This document shows positions 42,680 through 51,184 of a DNA stretch of 64,000 bases, in pieces. Location: NCBI RefSeq assembly GCF_017833525.1, contig NZ_JAFICD010000001.1, positions 1,612,001-1,676,000 of the forward strand, written 5' to 3'. Origin of the DNA: Duganella sp. 1411. GTDB lineage: Bacteria; Pseudomonadota; Gammaproteobacteria; Burkholderiales; Burkholderiaceae_D. The position numbers and the translations under genes were made by a program. The notes beneath the pieces are model-generated. The model did no database searches, was not told the DNA's origin, and worked only from the letters and a program-made list of their open reading frames with translations. How positions within the stretch are numbered: the first letter of the stretch is position 1; every line of letters begins with the position of its first letter.

Positions 42680-43531
42680 ATGCTTGAACTAATCAGTGAA
42701 CACGCCTGCTTCGGCGGCACCCAGCGTTTCTATCGCCACGACTCGCGCGAGATCGGCCTGCCGATGCGCTTTTCGGTCTTCATCCCGGACGGCGCGGCCG
42801 ACGCCCAAACCCGCATGCCGGCGCTGTTCTACCTCGCGGGACTGACCTGCAACGAAGAGACCTTCATGATCAAGGCGGGAGCGCAGCGCGCGGCCGCGCA
42901 AGCGGGCCTGATACTGATCGCGCCGGACACCAGCCCGCGCGGCGCCGGTGTCGACGGCGAAGCGGACAGCTGGGATTTCGGCGTCGGCGCCGGCTTCTAT
43001 CTGGACGCAACCCGTGAGCCCTGGTCGCGGCACTATCGGATGTACAGCTACATCCACGAACTGCGCGAGCTGGTGGTGCGCGAGCTGCCGGTCGACGGTG
43101 CGCGCATCGGCATCTTCGGCCACTCGATGGGCGGCCATGGCGCGCTGACGATGGCGCTGAAACGGCCGGACGTGTTCCGCTCGGTGTCGGCGTTCGCACC
43201 CATCGCCGCGCCATCCAAATGCCCGTGGGGCCAGAAGGCCTTCGGCGGTTACCTCGGCGACGACACCGCCGCGTGGGCGCAATACGACGCCAGCCTGCTG
43301 ATGGCCGGCCTGAAAACGCCCTTCCCGGCCGGCATCCTGATCGACCAGGGACTGGGCGATAAATTTTTAGCGGAGCAGTTGTATCCGGAGGCGTTCGAGG
43401 AAGCCTGCCGCAGCGCCGCGCAGCCGCTGGAACTGCGGCGGCACGCGCTTTACGACCACGGCTACTACTTCATCTCGACGTTCATGGAAGACCACATCCG
43501 CTTCCACGCGCGCAATCTGACTACAGTTTGA
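42680..43531 (+). CDS. fghA: S-formylglutathione hydrolase
   Basis: The protein has 283 residues, an esterase-D-type alpha/beta hydrolase. [20 protein letters not shown] holds the nucleophilic serine, FSVFIPDGA and [21 protein letters not shown] are family blocks, and the catalytic histidine is in [16 protein letters not shown]. It releases formate and glutathione in formaldehyde detoxification. The partner dehydrogenase (frmA/adhC) is not in the window. Its 3' end overlaps that of the convergent DJ-1/PfpI gene by 11 bases. Confidence 0.92.
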   Translation: MLELISEHACFGGTQRFYRHDSREIGLPMRFSVFIPDGAADAQTRMPALFYLAGLTCNEETFMIKAGAQRAAAQAGLILIAPDTSPRGAGVDGEADSWDFGVGAGFYLDATREPWSRHYRMYSYIHELRELVVRELPVDGARIGIFGHSMGGHGALTMALKRPDVFRSVSAFAPIAAPSKCPWGQKAFGGYLGDDTAAWAQYDASLLMAGLKTPFPAGILIDQGLGDKFLAEQLYPEAFEEACRSAAQPLELRRHALYDHGYYFISTFMEDHIRFHARNLTTV

Positions 43532-44102
43532 TTTCGGTGCCCAGCACGCGCAGGAACTGGCCGAGCCACGCCGGGTGGGCCGGCCATGCTGGCGCGGTGA
43601 CGAAATTGCCGTCGGTGACCGCCTGGTCGACCGGGATGTCGGCGTACTGGCCGCCGGCCAGCTTGACCTCCGGCGAGCAGGCCGGGTAGCACGAGATCTT
43701 TTTACCGGCGATGACCTCCGCCGCCGCCAGCAGCTGCGCGCCGTGGCACACCGCGGCGATCGGCTTGGAGGCGGCCGCGAATTCCTGGACGATGGCGATC
43801 ACGCGCGGGTTGAGGCGCAGGTACTCCGGCGCGCGGCCGCCGGCGATCATCAGCGCGTCGTACTTGGCCACGTCGACGTCGTCGAAGCTGGCGTTGAGCG
43901 CGAACAGGTGTCCCGGCTTTTCGGTGTAGGTCTGGTCGCCTTCGAAATCGTGAATCGCGGTTTTGATGGTGTCGCCGGACTGCTTGCCGGGGCAGACCGC
44001 GTGCACCGTGTGCCCCACCATTTGCAGCGCCTGGAACGGCACCATGGTCTCGTAGTCTTCCGCAAAGTCGCCCGTCAGAAACAGAATTTTCTTAGCTGCC
44101 AC
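43521..44102 (-). CDS. DJ-1/PfpI family protein
   Basis: The protein has 193 residues starting with GTG at 44102 behind AAAGGA; the longer frame upstream belongs to sequence antisense to che[21 protein letters not shown] carries the nucleophilic Cys-His elbow, and [28 protein letters not shown] the family N-terminus. Relatives act as proteases, chaperones or glyoxalases. Position next to S-formylglutathione hydrolase suggests aldehyde/electrophile defence (inference). Confidence 0.88.
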   Translation of the reverse strand: MAAKKILFLTGDFAEDYETMVPFQALQMVGHTVHAVCPGKQSGDTIKTAIHDFEGDQTYTEKPGHLFALNASFDDVDVAKYDALMIAGGRAPEYLRLNPRVIAIVQEFAAASKPIAAVCHGAQLLAAAEVIAGKKISCYPACSPEVKLAGGQYADIPVDQAVTDGNFVTAPAWPAHPAWLGQFLRVLGTEIKL

Positions 44103-44130
44103 GGTATGTCCTTTCGAGAACGGGTTAAAT

Positions 44131-44165
44131 AGAAAAAGGGCCGCGACGTCGCCGTCACGGCCCTT
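44131..44165 (-). terminator. Rho-independent terminator of cheV
   Basis: A stem of about 13 bp with one mismatch (AAGGGCCG at 44136-44143 pairs with CGGCCCTT at 44158-44165, TCGC loop) is followed on the minus strand by TTTTTCT. It lies 30 bases after the cheV stop codon. Confidence 0.9.
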
Positions 44166-44194
44166 CGATACTACCCTGATTTGTTCGCGGACGC

Positions 44195-45166
44195 TTACGC
44201 CGCAGCGCCGGCGGCCTTGGCGATCACGGTACGGATGGTTCCGGCCAGATCCTCGGCCGAGAACTTGGCCACGTAGGCGTCGGCGCCCACACCCTTGACG
44301 TGGTCCTCGTTGGTCTTGCCCGACAACGAGGAGTGGATCACCACCGGGATCTTGGAGAAGCGCGCGTCCTGCTTGATCAGGCGCGTGAGCGTGAAGCCGT
44401 CCATCTCCGGCATCTCCAGGTCGGTCAGCACCATGGCCACGCGGTCGGTGATGGCCACGCCTTCGGCCTTGGCGCCGTCGGCGATGTGCTGCAGGCGCTC
44501 CCACGCCTCCTTGCCCGACTTGGTCATGATGAAGTGAACGCCCATCGCGTCGAGACCTTTTTCGATCAGGTTGCGCGCCACCACCGAGTCGTCGGCCGCC
44601 AGGATCACGGCGCCCGGTTTCAACAGCACTTTCGGGCCGATGGTTTCGGGATCGACGTCCTTGCCTTCCGGCGGCACCAGCTCGCGCAAAATCGTTTCGA
44701 CGTCGAGCACCTGCGCCAGGCGGGTGTTTTGCACGTCGCCGTCGACGCGCGCGATACTGGTGACCTTGCCGCCGGCCGTGCCTTCGGCGGTCAGCACCTG
44801 GCTCCAGTCCAGGCGCACGATTTCATCCACCGATTCGACCGCGAACGCCTGCGTGGTGCGCGCGAATTCGGTGACCAACATGATGTTCAGACCAGTTTTT
44901 GGGGTCACACCGACGATGCCCGGCAAATCGAGCACCGTGATGATTTGACCGCGCAGATTGACGACGCCCAGCATATGTGGCGGGGACCCGGCCACTGCGG
45001 TTACTTCCGGCATCGCGACGATCTCGCGGATCTTGAAGACGTTAATACCAAACAACTCGGAGTGTTGGCCGTTGGCGTCGCCACCCAAGCGGAACAGCAG
45101 CAACTCGAACTTGTTCGAGTTTGTTAAATTACTGCGCTCATCCACTTCCTGCTGAACTGATTTCAT
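44195..45166 (-). CDS. cheV: Chemotaxis coupling protein CheV (CheW-REC)
   Basis: The protein has 323 residues from ATG 45166 (GGAGA upstream). A CheW-like domain (about 15-165: [43 protein letters not shown]) is followed by a receiver domain (about 185-315: [24 protein letters not shown], phosphoacceptor in [25 protein letters not shown] with conserved Ser, final Lys in [11 protein letters not shown]). It couples chemoreceptors to CheA and adapts the signal by phosphorylation. It is an isolated gene with its own terminator. Confidence 0.95.
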   Translation of the reverse strand: MKSVQQEVDERSNLTNSNKFELLLFRLGGDANGQHSELFGINVFKIREIVAMPEVTAVAGSPPHMLGVVNLRGQIITVLDLPGIVGVTPKTGLNIMLVTEFARTTQAFAVESVDEIVRLDWSQVLTAEGTAGGKVTSIARVDGDVQNTRLAQVLDVETILRELVPPEGKDVDPETIGPKVLLKPGAVILAADDSVVARNLIEKGLDAMGVHFIMTKSGKEAWERLQHIADGAKAEGVAITDRVAMVLTDLEMPEMDGFTLTRLIKQDARFSKIPVVIHSSLSGKTNEDHVKGVGADAYVAKFSAEDLAGTIRTVIAKAAGAAA

Positions 45167-45343
45167 AAATTGGTCTCCGTCGGGGTCCGCTGATAGGAAA
45201 CGGCCCACTGCGGGCCGGCTTCCATTGCGTTTCCAGTATAGCGGGAGCAACACACTTGCGACACATTTTGGACGGCAAGATATTGATTTAAAGCACGATA
45301 TACAACGGTTACGTGGCGGCCAGCGGTAAAACATTGCCAATAA

Positions 45344-45371
45344 AAAAAGAAACCTCACGGGTTTCTTTTTA
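45344..45371 (-). terminator. Terminator downstream of tRNA-Gly
   Basis: AAGAAACC and GGTTTCTT form an A/T-flanked stem with a 5-base loop; on the minus strand it is followed by a run of seven T. It is symmetrical enough to work in both directions. A weaker hairpin, GTGACGC...GCGTCAC (45398-45425), lies between it and the tRNA. Confidence 0.8.
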
Positions 45372-45435
45372 CAAGCCGCACGACTAGTTTTTTGATGGTG
45401 ACGCGGGGCTGAAAACGTGCGTCACGCTAAAATTC

Positions 45436-45511
45436 TGGAGCGGGAGAAGAGTCTCGAACTCTCGACCTCAACCTTGGCAAGGTTGCGCTCTACCAACTGA
45501 GCTACTCCCGC
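45436..45511 (-). tRNA. tRNA-Gly (anticodon GCC)
   Basis: The 76-base sequence folds as a complete cloverleaf: acceptor GCGGGAG/CTCCCGC, D arm GCTC-AGTTGGTA-GAGC, anticodon stem-loop CAACC-TTGCCAA-GGTTG with GCC anticodon, T arm GAGAG-TTCGAGA-CTCTT-like, discriminator T and an encoded CCA. A reading frame across it is spurious. Confidence 0.97.
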
Positions 45512-45524
45512 GTGGAGAGGCCAA

Positions 45525-45553
45525 ATTATGACAGAAACATTCCCGCTTGACCA
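45525..45553 (-). promoter_or_regulatory. Candidate promoter of tRNA-Gly
   Basis: Read on the minus strand, TGGTCA (45548-45553) and CATAAT (45525-45530) are 17 bases apart, with the -10 box 13 bases before the mature tRNA. Confidence 0.5.
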
Positions 45554-45628
45554 GTGCCCGCCACCAACTTTTTGCCCGCGTGCCAATAGTGTAAGCTTGA
45601 TAGCGATTTGCAATGGAAAAGGATGGGA

Positions 45629-47263
45629 ATGGATTCAATCGAAGTGGTGTTGGCGATGCTGTTGGCGGTGGTGGCCAGCGCCTATATCAAGCGGCTGCTG
45701 CCGCCGGCGATACCGCTGCCGCTGGTGCAGATCGCGCTGGGCGCGCTGATCGCCGCCAAGTCGTCGCACGGCGTGGACCTGGAGCCGGAGCTGTTCTTCC
45801 TCGCCTTCCTGCCGCCGCTGCTGTTCCTCGACGGCTGGCGCATCCCCAAAAGCGGCCTGCTGCGCGACAAGGGCACCATCCTGGAGCTGGCCCTGGGCCT
45901 GGTGGTGTTCACCGTCGTCGGTGCCGGCTTCCTGATCCACTGGCTGATACCGGCCATGCCGCTGCCGGTCGCCTTCGCGCTGGCGGCCATCATCTCGCCG
46001 ACCGATCCGATCGCCGTCAGCTCGATCGCCTCCAACACGCCGATCCCCAAGCGCCTGATGCACATCCTGGAGGGCGAATCGCTGCTCAACGACGCCAGTG
46101 GCCTGGTGTGCTTCCGCTTCGCCGTCGCCGCCGCGATGACCGGCAGCTTCTCGGTCGGCAGCGCCGCCCTCACCTTCGTCTGGCTGGTGGTGGCCGGCAT
46201 CGGCGCCGGCGTCGGCGTGACGCTGGCCGTGACGTGGGCCCAGCGCTGGCTGTCGCGCCGCTTCGGCGAACCGGTCGGCTCGCCGATCCTGGTCAACCTG
46301 CTGCTGCCGTTCGGCGCCTACCTGGTGGCCGAGCGGCTGCACGGCTCCGGTATCCTGGCCGCCGTCGCCGCCGGCGTGACGATGAGCTACGTGGAGCTGA
46401 GCGGCCACGCGCTGGCCAATACCCGCATCCAGCGCTCGGCGGTGTGGGACACGGTGCAATTCGCGCTCAACGGCGTGATGTTCGTGCTGCTCGGCGAGCA
46501 GCTGCCGGACATCTTCCGCGGCGCCAGCCTGTCGATCGAGGAAAGCGGCCATCTCAATAAGTGGTGGCTGGCCATCTACGCGTTCGCCATCACCGCCGGC
46601 CTGCTGGTGCTGCGCATGGCGTGGGTGTGGGCGTCGCTGCGGCTAACCATCTTCAAGCAGAAGATCCGCCATCAGGAGCGCCAGAAGATCAATCCGCGCC
46701 TGCTGCTGGCCACCACCCTGGCCGGCGCGCGCGGCACCATCACGCTGGCCGGCGTGTTGACGCTGCCGCTGGCGTTACCCAGCGGGGCGCCGTTCCCGGC
46801 GCGCGCGCTGACGATATTCCTGGCCTGCTCGGTGATCCTGATTTCGCTGCTGACGGCCAGCATCGCCCTGCCACGCCTGCTGGCCGGCATGACCTTCCCC
46901 GCCGAACCGGACGACCAGCGCGAGGAGGACCTGGCGCGCCGCGAGGCCGCCAACGCCGCCATCAAGGCTATCGAGAAGACGCAGGTCCGGCTGATGGAGG
47001 CGGAAAGCTGCGTCGATCCGGAGGTATATCCGCAGGCGGCGGCGCGGGTGATCGCGTTCTACGAGCATAAACTCAAGGAAGTCGACCGGGATGACGACTC
47101 GGAATGGCGCAAGACCGACCACGCGGAAAACGAGCTGCGGCTGGCGGCGCTGGCGGCGGAAAGGCGCACCGTGTTCGATCTGGCGCGCACCGACCGCATC
47201 TCCGACGCCATCTCGCGCAAACTGGTGCGCGAGATCGACCTGATGGAAACGCGCTACAGATAA
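45629..47263 (+). CDS. Na+/H+ antiporter, CPA1 family
   Basis: The protein has 544 residues from ATG 45629, preceded by AAAAGGA at 5 bases; starts at 45608 or 45623 are less well placed. About 12 membrane segments carry the CPA1 motifs FFLAFLPPLLFLDGWRIP, AIISPTDPIAVSSIASNTPIPKRLMHILEGESLLNDASGLV and LATTLAGARGTITLAGVLTLPLAL. A cytosolic C-terminal tail of about 120 residues, with several charged heptads (AIKAIEKTQVRLMEAE), resembles YjcE/NhaP-type regulators. It is 17 bases ahead of a LytS/LytTR pair and likely co-transcribed. Confidence 0.9.
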   Translation: MDSIEVVLAMLLAVVASAYIKRLLPPAIPLPLVQIALGALIAAKSSHGVDLEPELFFLAFLPPLLFLDGWRIPKSGLLRDKGTILELALGLVVFTVVGAGFLIHWLIPAMPLPVAFALAAIISPTDPIAVSSIASNTPIPKRLMHILEGESLLNDASGLVCFRFAVAAAMTGSFSVGSAALTFVWLVVAGIGAGVGVTLAVTWAQRWLSRRFGEPVGSPILVNLLLPFGAYLVAERLHGSGILAAVAAGVTMSYVELSGHALANTRIQRSAVWDTVQFALNGVMFVLLGEQLPDIFRGASLSIEESGHLNKWWLAIYAFAITAGLLVLRMAWVWASLRLTIFKQKIRHQERQKINPRLLLATTLAGARGTITLAGVLTLPLALPSGAPFPARALTIFLACSVILISLLTASIALPRLLAGMTFPAEPDDQREEDLARREAANAAIKAIEKTQVRLMEAESCVDPEVYPQAAARVIAFYEHKLKEVDRDDDSEWRKTDHAENELRLAALAAERRTVFDLARTDRISDAISRKLVREIDLMETRYR

Positions 47264-47280
47264 AGGGGACGAAGCCCGCC

Positions 47281-48351
47281 ATGCGACCGACACGCACCCA
47301 AACCACCATCGCCATCGCCTGGGTTCTATTCTGGCTGCTGATGGTCACCACCGCCGTGCAGGATTACCTGCGCGACAACGACCACGGCGTGTGGAAGCCG
47401 ATATTGTGGGAGACGTCGTCGGCCTTCACCGGCACGCTGTTGATCGTGACGCAGCGCTATTTCACACGCAGGTACGACCAGCTGATCTCGTCGCCGCGCG
47501 ACTGGTTCGCGCGCCAGCTGGTTTGGCTGCCGGTTTATTGGGTGGTATTCGTGCCGATCGCCTTCGGCATCCGCCACGCCGTCTACCGCCTGGCAGGCGA
47601 CACCTATAGCCACCAGGCGTGGCCGCAGGTTTTTCTGTACGAGGACGTGAAGATGACGGTGTACTTCTTCATCTTCACCACCATCGCGTTCGGCGTGCTG
47701 TCGTTCCACGCCATGCTGGACGAAAAGCTGCGGGTGGAAAGAATCAACGCCTCGCTGCGGGAGGCGCAGTTGCTGCGTCTTAGCCAGCAATTGCAGCCGC
47801 ACTTCCTGTTCAACGCCCTCAATACCATTTCATCGCTGATGCACAGCGACGTCGCGCGGGCCGACGCGATGCTGATCCAGCTGGCCGACGTGCTGCGCGC
47901 CACGCTCGACGTGGGCGAGCAGCACCAGGTGCCGCTGGAGCTGGAGCTGCGGCTGCTGCGCGGCTACGCGTCGCTGATGAGCGAGCGCTTCGCCGACCGC
48001 GTGCACATCGCCTGGCACGTCGACGAATCGCTGCTGGCCTGCCGGGTGCCAGTGATGAGCATGCAGCCGCTGCTCGAGAATATCTTCAAGCACACCGTCG
48101 AACGGCGGCGCCAGAGCACCGTGATCGCCATTTCGATCGCGCGCGAGGACGACGTCATCGTGCTGCGCCTGGAGGATGACGGCGGCATGCTGTCCGCCCC
48201 CGGCGCGGCGACGGCCAAGGCATCCGGCATCGGCGTGCGCAATCTGCGCGAGCGTCTGGCGGCGCTGTACGGCACGGGCGCCTCGTTCAACCTGACACAG
48301 CTCGCGCCGGCCGGCGTGCGGGCGGAAATGCGGTTGCCATGCGTATCCTGA
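47281..48351 (+). CDS. LytS/AlgZ-type sensor histidine kinase
   Basis: The protein has 356 residues. Four hydrophobic segments in the first 160 residues are followed by a coiled linker and the HisKA_7TM/LytS core: LRLSQQLQPHFLFNALNTISSLMHSD with the phosphorylated histidine, then an HATPase lobe (VPVMSMQPLLENIFKHTVE, DDGGML, GIGVRNLRERLAALYG). It lacks a large sensing domain, so it probably senses a membrane signal. It overlaps the response regulator gene by 13 bases and follows the Na+/H+ antiporter. Confidence 0.92.
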   Translation: MRPTRTQTTIAIAWVLFWLLMVTTAVQDYLRDNDHGVWKPILWETSSAFTGTLLIVTQRYFTRRYDQLISSPRDWFARQLVWLPVYWVVFVPIAFGIRHAVYRLAGDTYSHQAWPQVFLYEDVKMTVYFFIFTTIAFGVLSFHAMLDEKLRVERINASLREAQLLRLSQQLQPHFLFNALNTISSLMHSDVARADAMLIQLADVLRATLDVGEQHQVPLELELRLLRGYASLMSERFADRVHIAWHVDESLLACRVPVMSMQPLLENIFKHTVERRRQSTVIAISIAREDDVIVLRLEDDGGMLSAPGAATAKASGIGVRNLRERLAALYGTGASFNLTQLAPAGVRAEMRLPCVS

Positions 48352-49121
48352 TCGTCGACGACGAGCGCCCCGCGCGCGACAAACTGCGCCGGATGCTGGC
48401 GCTGGAGCCGGACATCGCCGCCATCGACGAGGCGCGCGACGGCGTCGAGGCGCTGGAACGGCTGGCGTCCTTCGGGCCGGACCTGCTGCTGCTCGACATC
48501 CAGATGCCGGAGATCAGCGGACTCGATGTCGCCGCCTCGCTGCCATCGCCGGCGCCGCTGGTGGTCTTCGTCACCGCCTACGACGAATACGCGCTGCGCG
48601 CCTTCGACGCCAACGCCATCGACTACCTGCTCAAGCCCTACGACCAGCAGCGACTGCAGCGGGCGTTGCGCCGGGTGCGCGACCGCATGGCGAACAGCGC
48701 GCCGGCGGCCGCGCCGACAGCCGCGCCACAGCCGCTGCCCGCCGTCACCCAGCTGCTGGTGCCGGAGCGGAGCGGCACGCGCATCGTCAAGGTCGACCAG
48801 ATACAATGGATCGAAACGGCCGACAATTACGTCGTGCTGCACACGGCCGACGGCGAGCCGCTGATGCGCCAGACGCTGGCCGGCCTGGTCGAAAAGCTGC
48901 GGCCCCGATTCCTGCGCTGCCACCGGCGGGCGGCGGTGCAGCTGGAGTGGATAGCAAGCGTCCAGCCGCTGGACAAGGGCGACAGCGAGCTGATACTGCG
49001 CAGCGGCGCCCGCGTCCCCTGCTCGCGCCAGTACCGCGCCGAATTAATGGATCGCCTGCAGGGAACAAGGTGCGAGTCCCATAACGCACAGGGAATCACG
49101 AAAAACCACGGAGACACGTAG
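48339..49121 (+). CDS. LytTR-family response regulator
   Basis: The protein has 260 residues. Receiver domain: LIVDDERPARDKLRRML, phosphoacceptor in LLLLDIQMPEISG, VFVTAYDEYALRAFDANAIDYLLKPY. A Pro/Ala linker (about 115-132) leads to a LytTR DNA-binding domain (IQWIETADNYVVLHTADGEPLMRQTL, FLRCHRRAAVQLEWI). It pairs with the preceding kinase. The last residues, including NHGDT, run into palindromic repeat copy E, which supplies the TAG stop; the natural end of the LytTR domain is about 15-20 residues earlier. Confidence 0.92.
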   Translation: MRILIVDDERPARDKLRRMLALEPDIAAIDEARDGVEALERLASFGPDLLLLDIQMPEISGLDVAASLPSPAPLVVFVTAYDEYALRAFDANAIDYLLKPYDQQRLQRALRRVRDRMANSAPAAAPTAAPQPLPAVTQLLVPERSGTRIVKVDQIQWIETADNYVVLHTADGEPLMRQTLAGLVEKLRPRFLRCHRRAAVQLEWIASVQPLDKGDSELILRSGARVPCSRQYRAELMDRLQGTRCESHNAQGITKNHGDT

Positions 49122-49150
49122 GGCGGATTAGCGAAGCGTAATCCGCCATG
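49115..49150. repeat. Dispersed palindromic repeat, copy E (left half only)
   Basis: CACGTAGGGCGGATTA-gcgaagcg-TAATCCGCCATG is a single left hairpin. Its TAG (49119-49121) is the stop codon of the LytTR regulator. Confidence 0.85.
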
Positions 49151-49239
49151 CAAGCGCCGCCGACGCCGCAGCCGTGCGCCCGAACTGGCCCCATCCTGCT
49201 AGCCTACGCGAGCCACCATCAACGATCAGGAGCGCAGTC

Positions 49240-49740
49240 ATGCACAGTCTTCAAAAGATCACCCCATGTCTCTGGTTCGACGGCCGGGCCGAGGAAGCGG
49301 CCGAATACTACGTCAGCATATTCCGCAACGCCAAACTCTGCCAAATCTCCCGCTACCCCGAGGCCGGCAAGGAACACCACGGCCAGGAACCCGGCACCGC
49401 CATGACGGTCGTCGTGGAACTCGACGGCCAGCGCTTCACGCTGATGAACGGCGGCCCGATGTTCCAGTTTTCACCGGCGGTATCGTTCCAGATCAATTGC
49501 GAAAGCCAGGACGAAATCGACTACTTCTGGGACAGGCTGTCCGATGGCGGCGCCCCCGAAGCGCAGAACTGCGGCTGGCTGGCCGATAAATTCGGGCTGT
49601 CGTGGCAGGTGGTGCCGACGATACTGCCGTCGATGATCACGGACCCGGACCCGGAAAAATGCAACCGCGTCATGAGCGCGCTGCTGCAAATGAAAAAACT
49701 CGACATCGGCGGGCTGAAGAAGGCGTACGCCGGCCCGTAA
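49240..49740 (+). CDS. PhnB-like VOC-superfamily protein (3-demethylubiquinone methyltransferase-like fold)
   Basis: The protein has 166 residues from ATG 49240 with AGGAG 7 bases upstream. ITPCLWFDGRAEEAAEYYVSIF, then GTAMTVVVELDGQRFTLMNGGPMFQFSPAVSFQINC and LSDGGAPEAQNCGWLADKFGLSWQVVPTIL are signatures of the PhnB/DUF glyoxalase-like group, misnamed 3-demethylubiquinone-9 3-methyltransferase in many records. No enzymatic activity can be assigned. Confidence 0.88.
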   Translation: MHSLQKITPCLWFDGRAEEAAEYYVSIFRNAKLCQISRYPEAGKEHHGQEPGTAMTVVVELDGQRFTLMNGGPMFQFSPAVSFQINCESQDEIDYFWDRLSDGGAPEAQNCGWLADKFGLSWQVVPTILPSMITDPDPEKCNRVMSALLQMKKLDIGGLKKAYAGP

Positions 49741-49852
49741 GCGGGTCCCGAGCCGGCTCGCCCCGGCCGCATCCCGCTTCGCCCCATCGTGCTGGACGGA
49801 CACGGGCGACATTCCTAAACTGGCTCCATCGCATCTACGACGAGAGCCAGCC

Positions 49853-51061
49853 ATGCACAATACCGACAACAACCGCCTTTACTTCCTCGACTGGATACGC
49901 ATTTTCGCGTTTTTCGTGCTGATCCTGTACCACACCGGCATGTATTACGTAACGTGGGACTGGCATGTTAAAAGCCCCGACGCCGGCCACGCGATCGAAC
50001 CGCTGATGATACTGTCGTCGCCATGGCGGTTGGGGTTGCTGTTCATGATCTCCGGCGTCGCCAGCGCCTTCATGCTGAAAAAAATCCGGGTCGGCACGCT
50101 GCTCAAACAACGCAGCTGGCGCCTGCTGGTGCCGCTGGTGTTCGGCATGCTGGTCATCGTGCCGCCGCAGTCCTACTTTGAAGTGGTCGAGAAAGTAGCC
50201 TACAAGGGCGGCTACGGCGAGTTCATGCATCTGTACATCACCGGCTACAAAGGCTTCTGCCGGGGCGGCGACTGCCTGGACATGCCGACCTGGAACCACC
50301 TGTGGTTCGTCGCCTACCTGTGGGTGTACACGATGCTGATCGGCGGCATCGCCTGGCTGGCCGGCGCGCGCCTGCAAGCATGGTCGAACGCGCTGGGACG
50401 GTCGTTGACGGGCTGGAAGATCATCGTGCTGCCGGTGATCGGGCTGGCGATCGCCCGCTTCGCGCTGGCCGACAGTTTCCCCGCCACGCACGGTCTGTTC
50501 GACGACTGGTACAACCACGCGCAATACTTCTTCCTGTTCATGCTGGGCGTGATGCTGGCGATGCAAACCGGCTTCTGGGCCAACGTGGAAAAGCTGCGCT
50601 GGACCAGCCTGGGTTTATGGTTGGCCAGTTGGGCGGCCATCGTTTGCTATTACTCGATACCCGAGGCGCAGGCGGCGTCGCCGGCCGTCGCCCAGTGGAA
50701 GCCGGTGATGCGCATGATCTATTGCTTGTGCCAGTGGGTGCCGATCCTGACGGTCTGCGGCTTCGGCCATCGCCACCTGGCGTTCGACAGCGCCAAACGC
50801 CGCTACCTGACCGAGGCCGTGTTCCCGGTCTACATCCTGCACCAGACGCTGATCGTCAGCATGGCACACTGGTTCAAGCCGCTCAAGCTGGCGCCGGGGC
50901 TCGAGGGCATGATGCTGATCGCGCTGACGTTTTGCATCAGCTTCGGCGTGTTCGAGGTGGTGCGCCGGGTGGGGGTGTTGCGGCCGTTGTTTGGACTGGG
51001 ACGCCGTCCGGCCGCGCTTGCCGGCGGGCACAAGGGGCAGACCAGCGCGGCCGTTGTGTAA
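49853..51061 (+). CDS. Acyltransferase family 3 membrane protein (OpgC-like)
   Basis: The protein has 402 residues with about ten membrane helices. The N-terminal YFLDWIRIFAFFVLILYHTGMYYV contains the R-x10-H pattern typical of acyltransferase-3 proteins, and WNHLWFVAYLWVYTMLIGG and FPVYILHQTLIVSMAHWFKPLKL are OpgC-like blocks. It probably transfers an acyl (succinyl or acetyl) group to an envelope glycan. It adjoins the glycan locus through repeat copy F, so a role in modifying that product is possible. Confidence 0.83.
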   Translation: MHNTDNNRLYFLDWIRIFAFFVLILYHTGMYYVTWDWHVKSPDAGHAIEPLMILSSPWRLGLLFMISGVASAFMLKKIRVGTLLKQRSWRLLVPLVFGMLVIVPPQSYFEVVEKVAYKGGYGEFMHLYITGYKGFCRGGDCLDMPTWNHLWFVAYLWVYTMLIGGIAWLAGARLQAWSNALGRSLTGWKIIVLPVIGLAIARFALADSFPATHGLFDDWYNHAQYFFLFMLGVMLAMQTGFWANVEKLRWTSLGLWLASWAAIVCYYSIPEAQAASPAVAQWKPVMRMIYCLCQWVPILTVCGFGHRHLAFDSAKRRYLTEAVFPVYILHQTLIVSMAHWFKPLKLAPGLEGMMLIALTFCISFGVFEVVRRVGVLRPLFGLGRRPAALAGGHKGQTSAAVV

Positions 51062-51086
51062 GGAAGCTTCCGCTAAAACAGGGAAA

Positions 51087-51184
51087 CACGTAGGGCGGAT
51101 TAGCGCAGCGTAATCCGCCATGCATGCTCCCCCAGCGGCTCGAAGATGGCGGATTACGGCGTTCCGCCTAATCCGCCCTACGTG
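51087..51184. repeat. Dispersed palindromic repeat, copy F (complete, two hairpins)
   Basis: This is a complete unit like copy A: left hairpin GGCGGATTA-gcgcagcg-TAATCCGCC, spacer, right hairpin, outer arms starting CACGTAGG. It lies between convergent genes; its right arm is read as the last codons and the TAG stop of the GT9 gene. Confidence 0.9.

Noticed and set aside
43521..44504. 327-residue version of the DJ-1/PfpI protein
   Set aside because: The N-terminal extension is antisense-frame sequence of cheV, spans the cheV terminator and lacks homology; GTG 44102 with AAAGGA is the natural start.
45422..45613. 63-residue frame containing AGVAQLVERNLAKVEVESSRLFS
   Set aside because: It runs through tRNA-Gly in the antisense-independent frame; this is a well-known spurious translation of tRNA genes.
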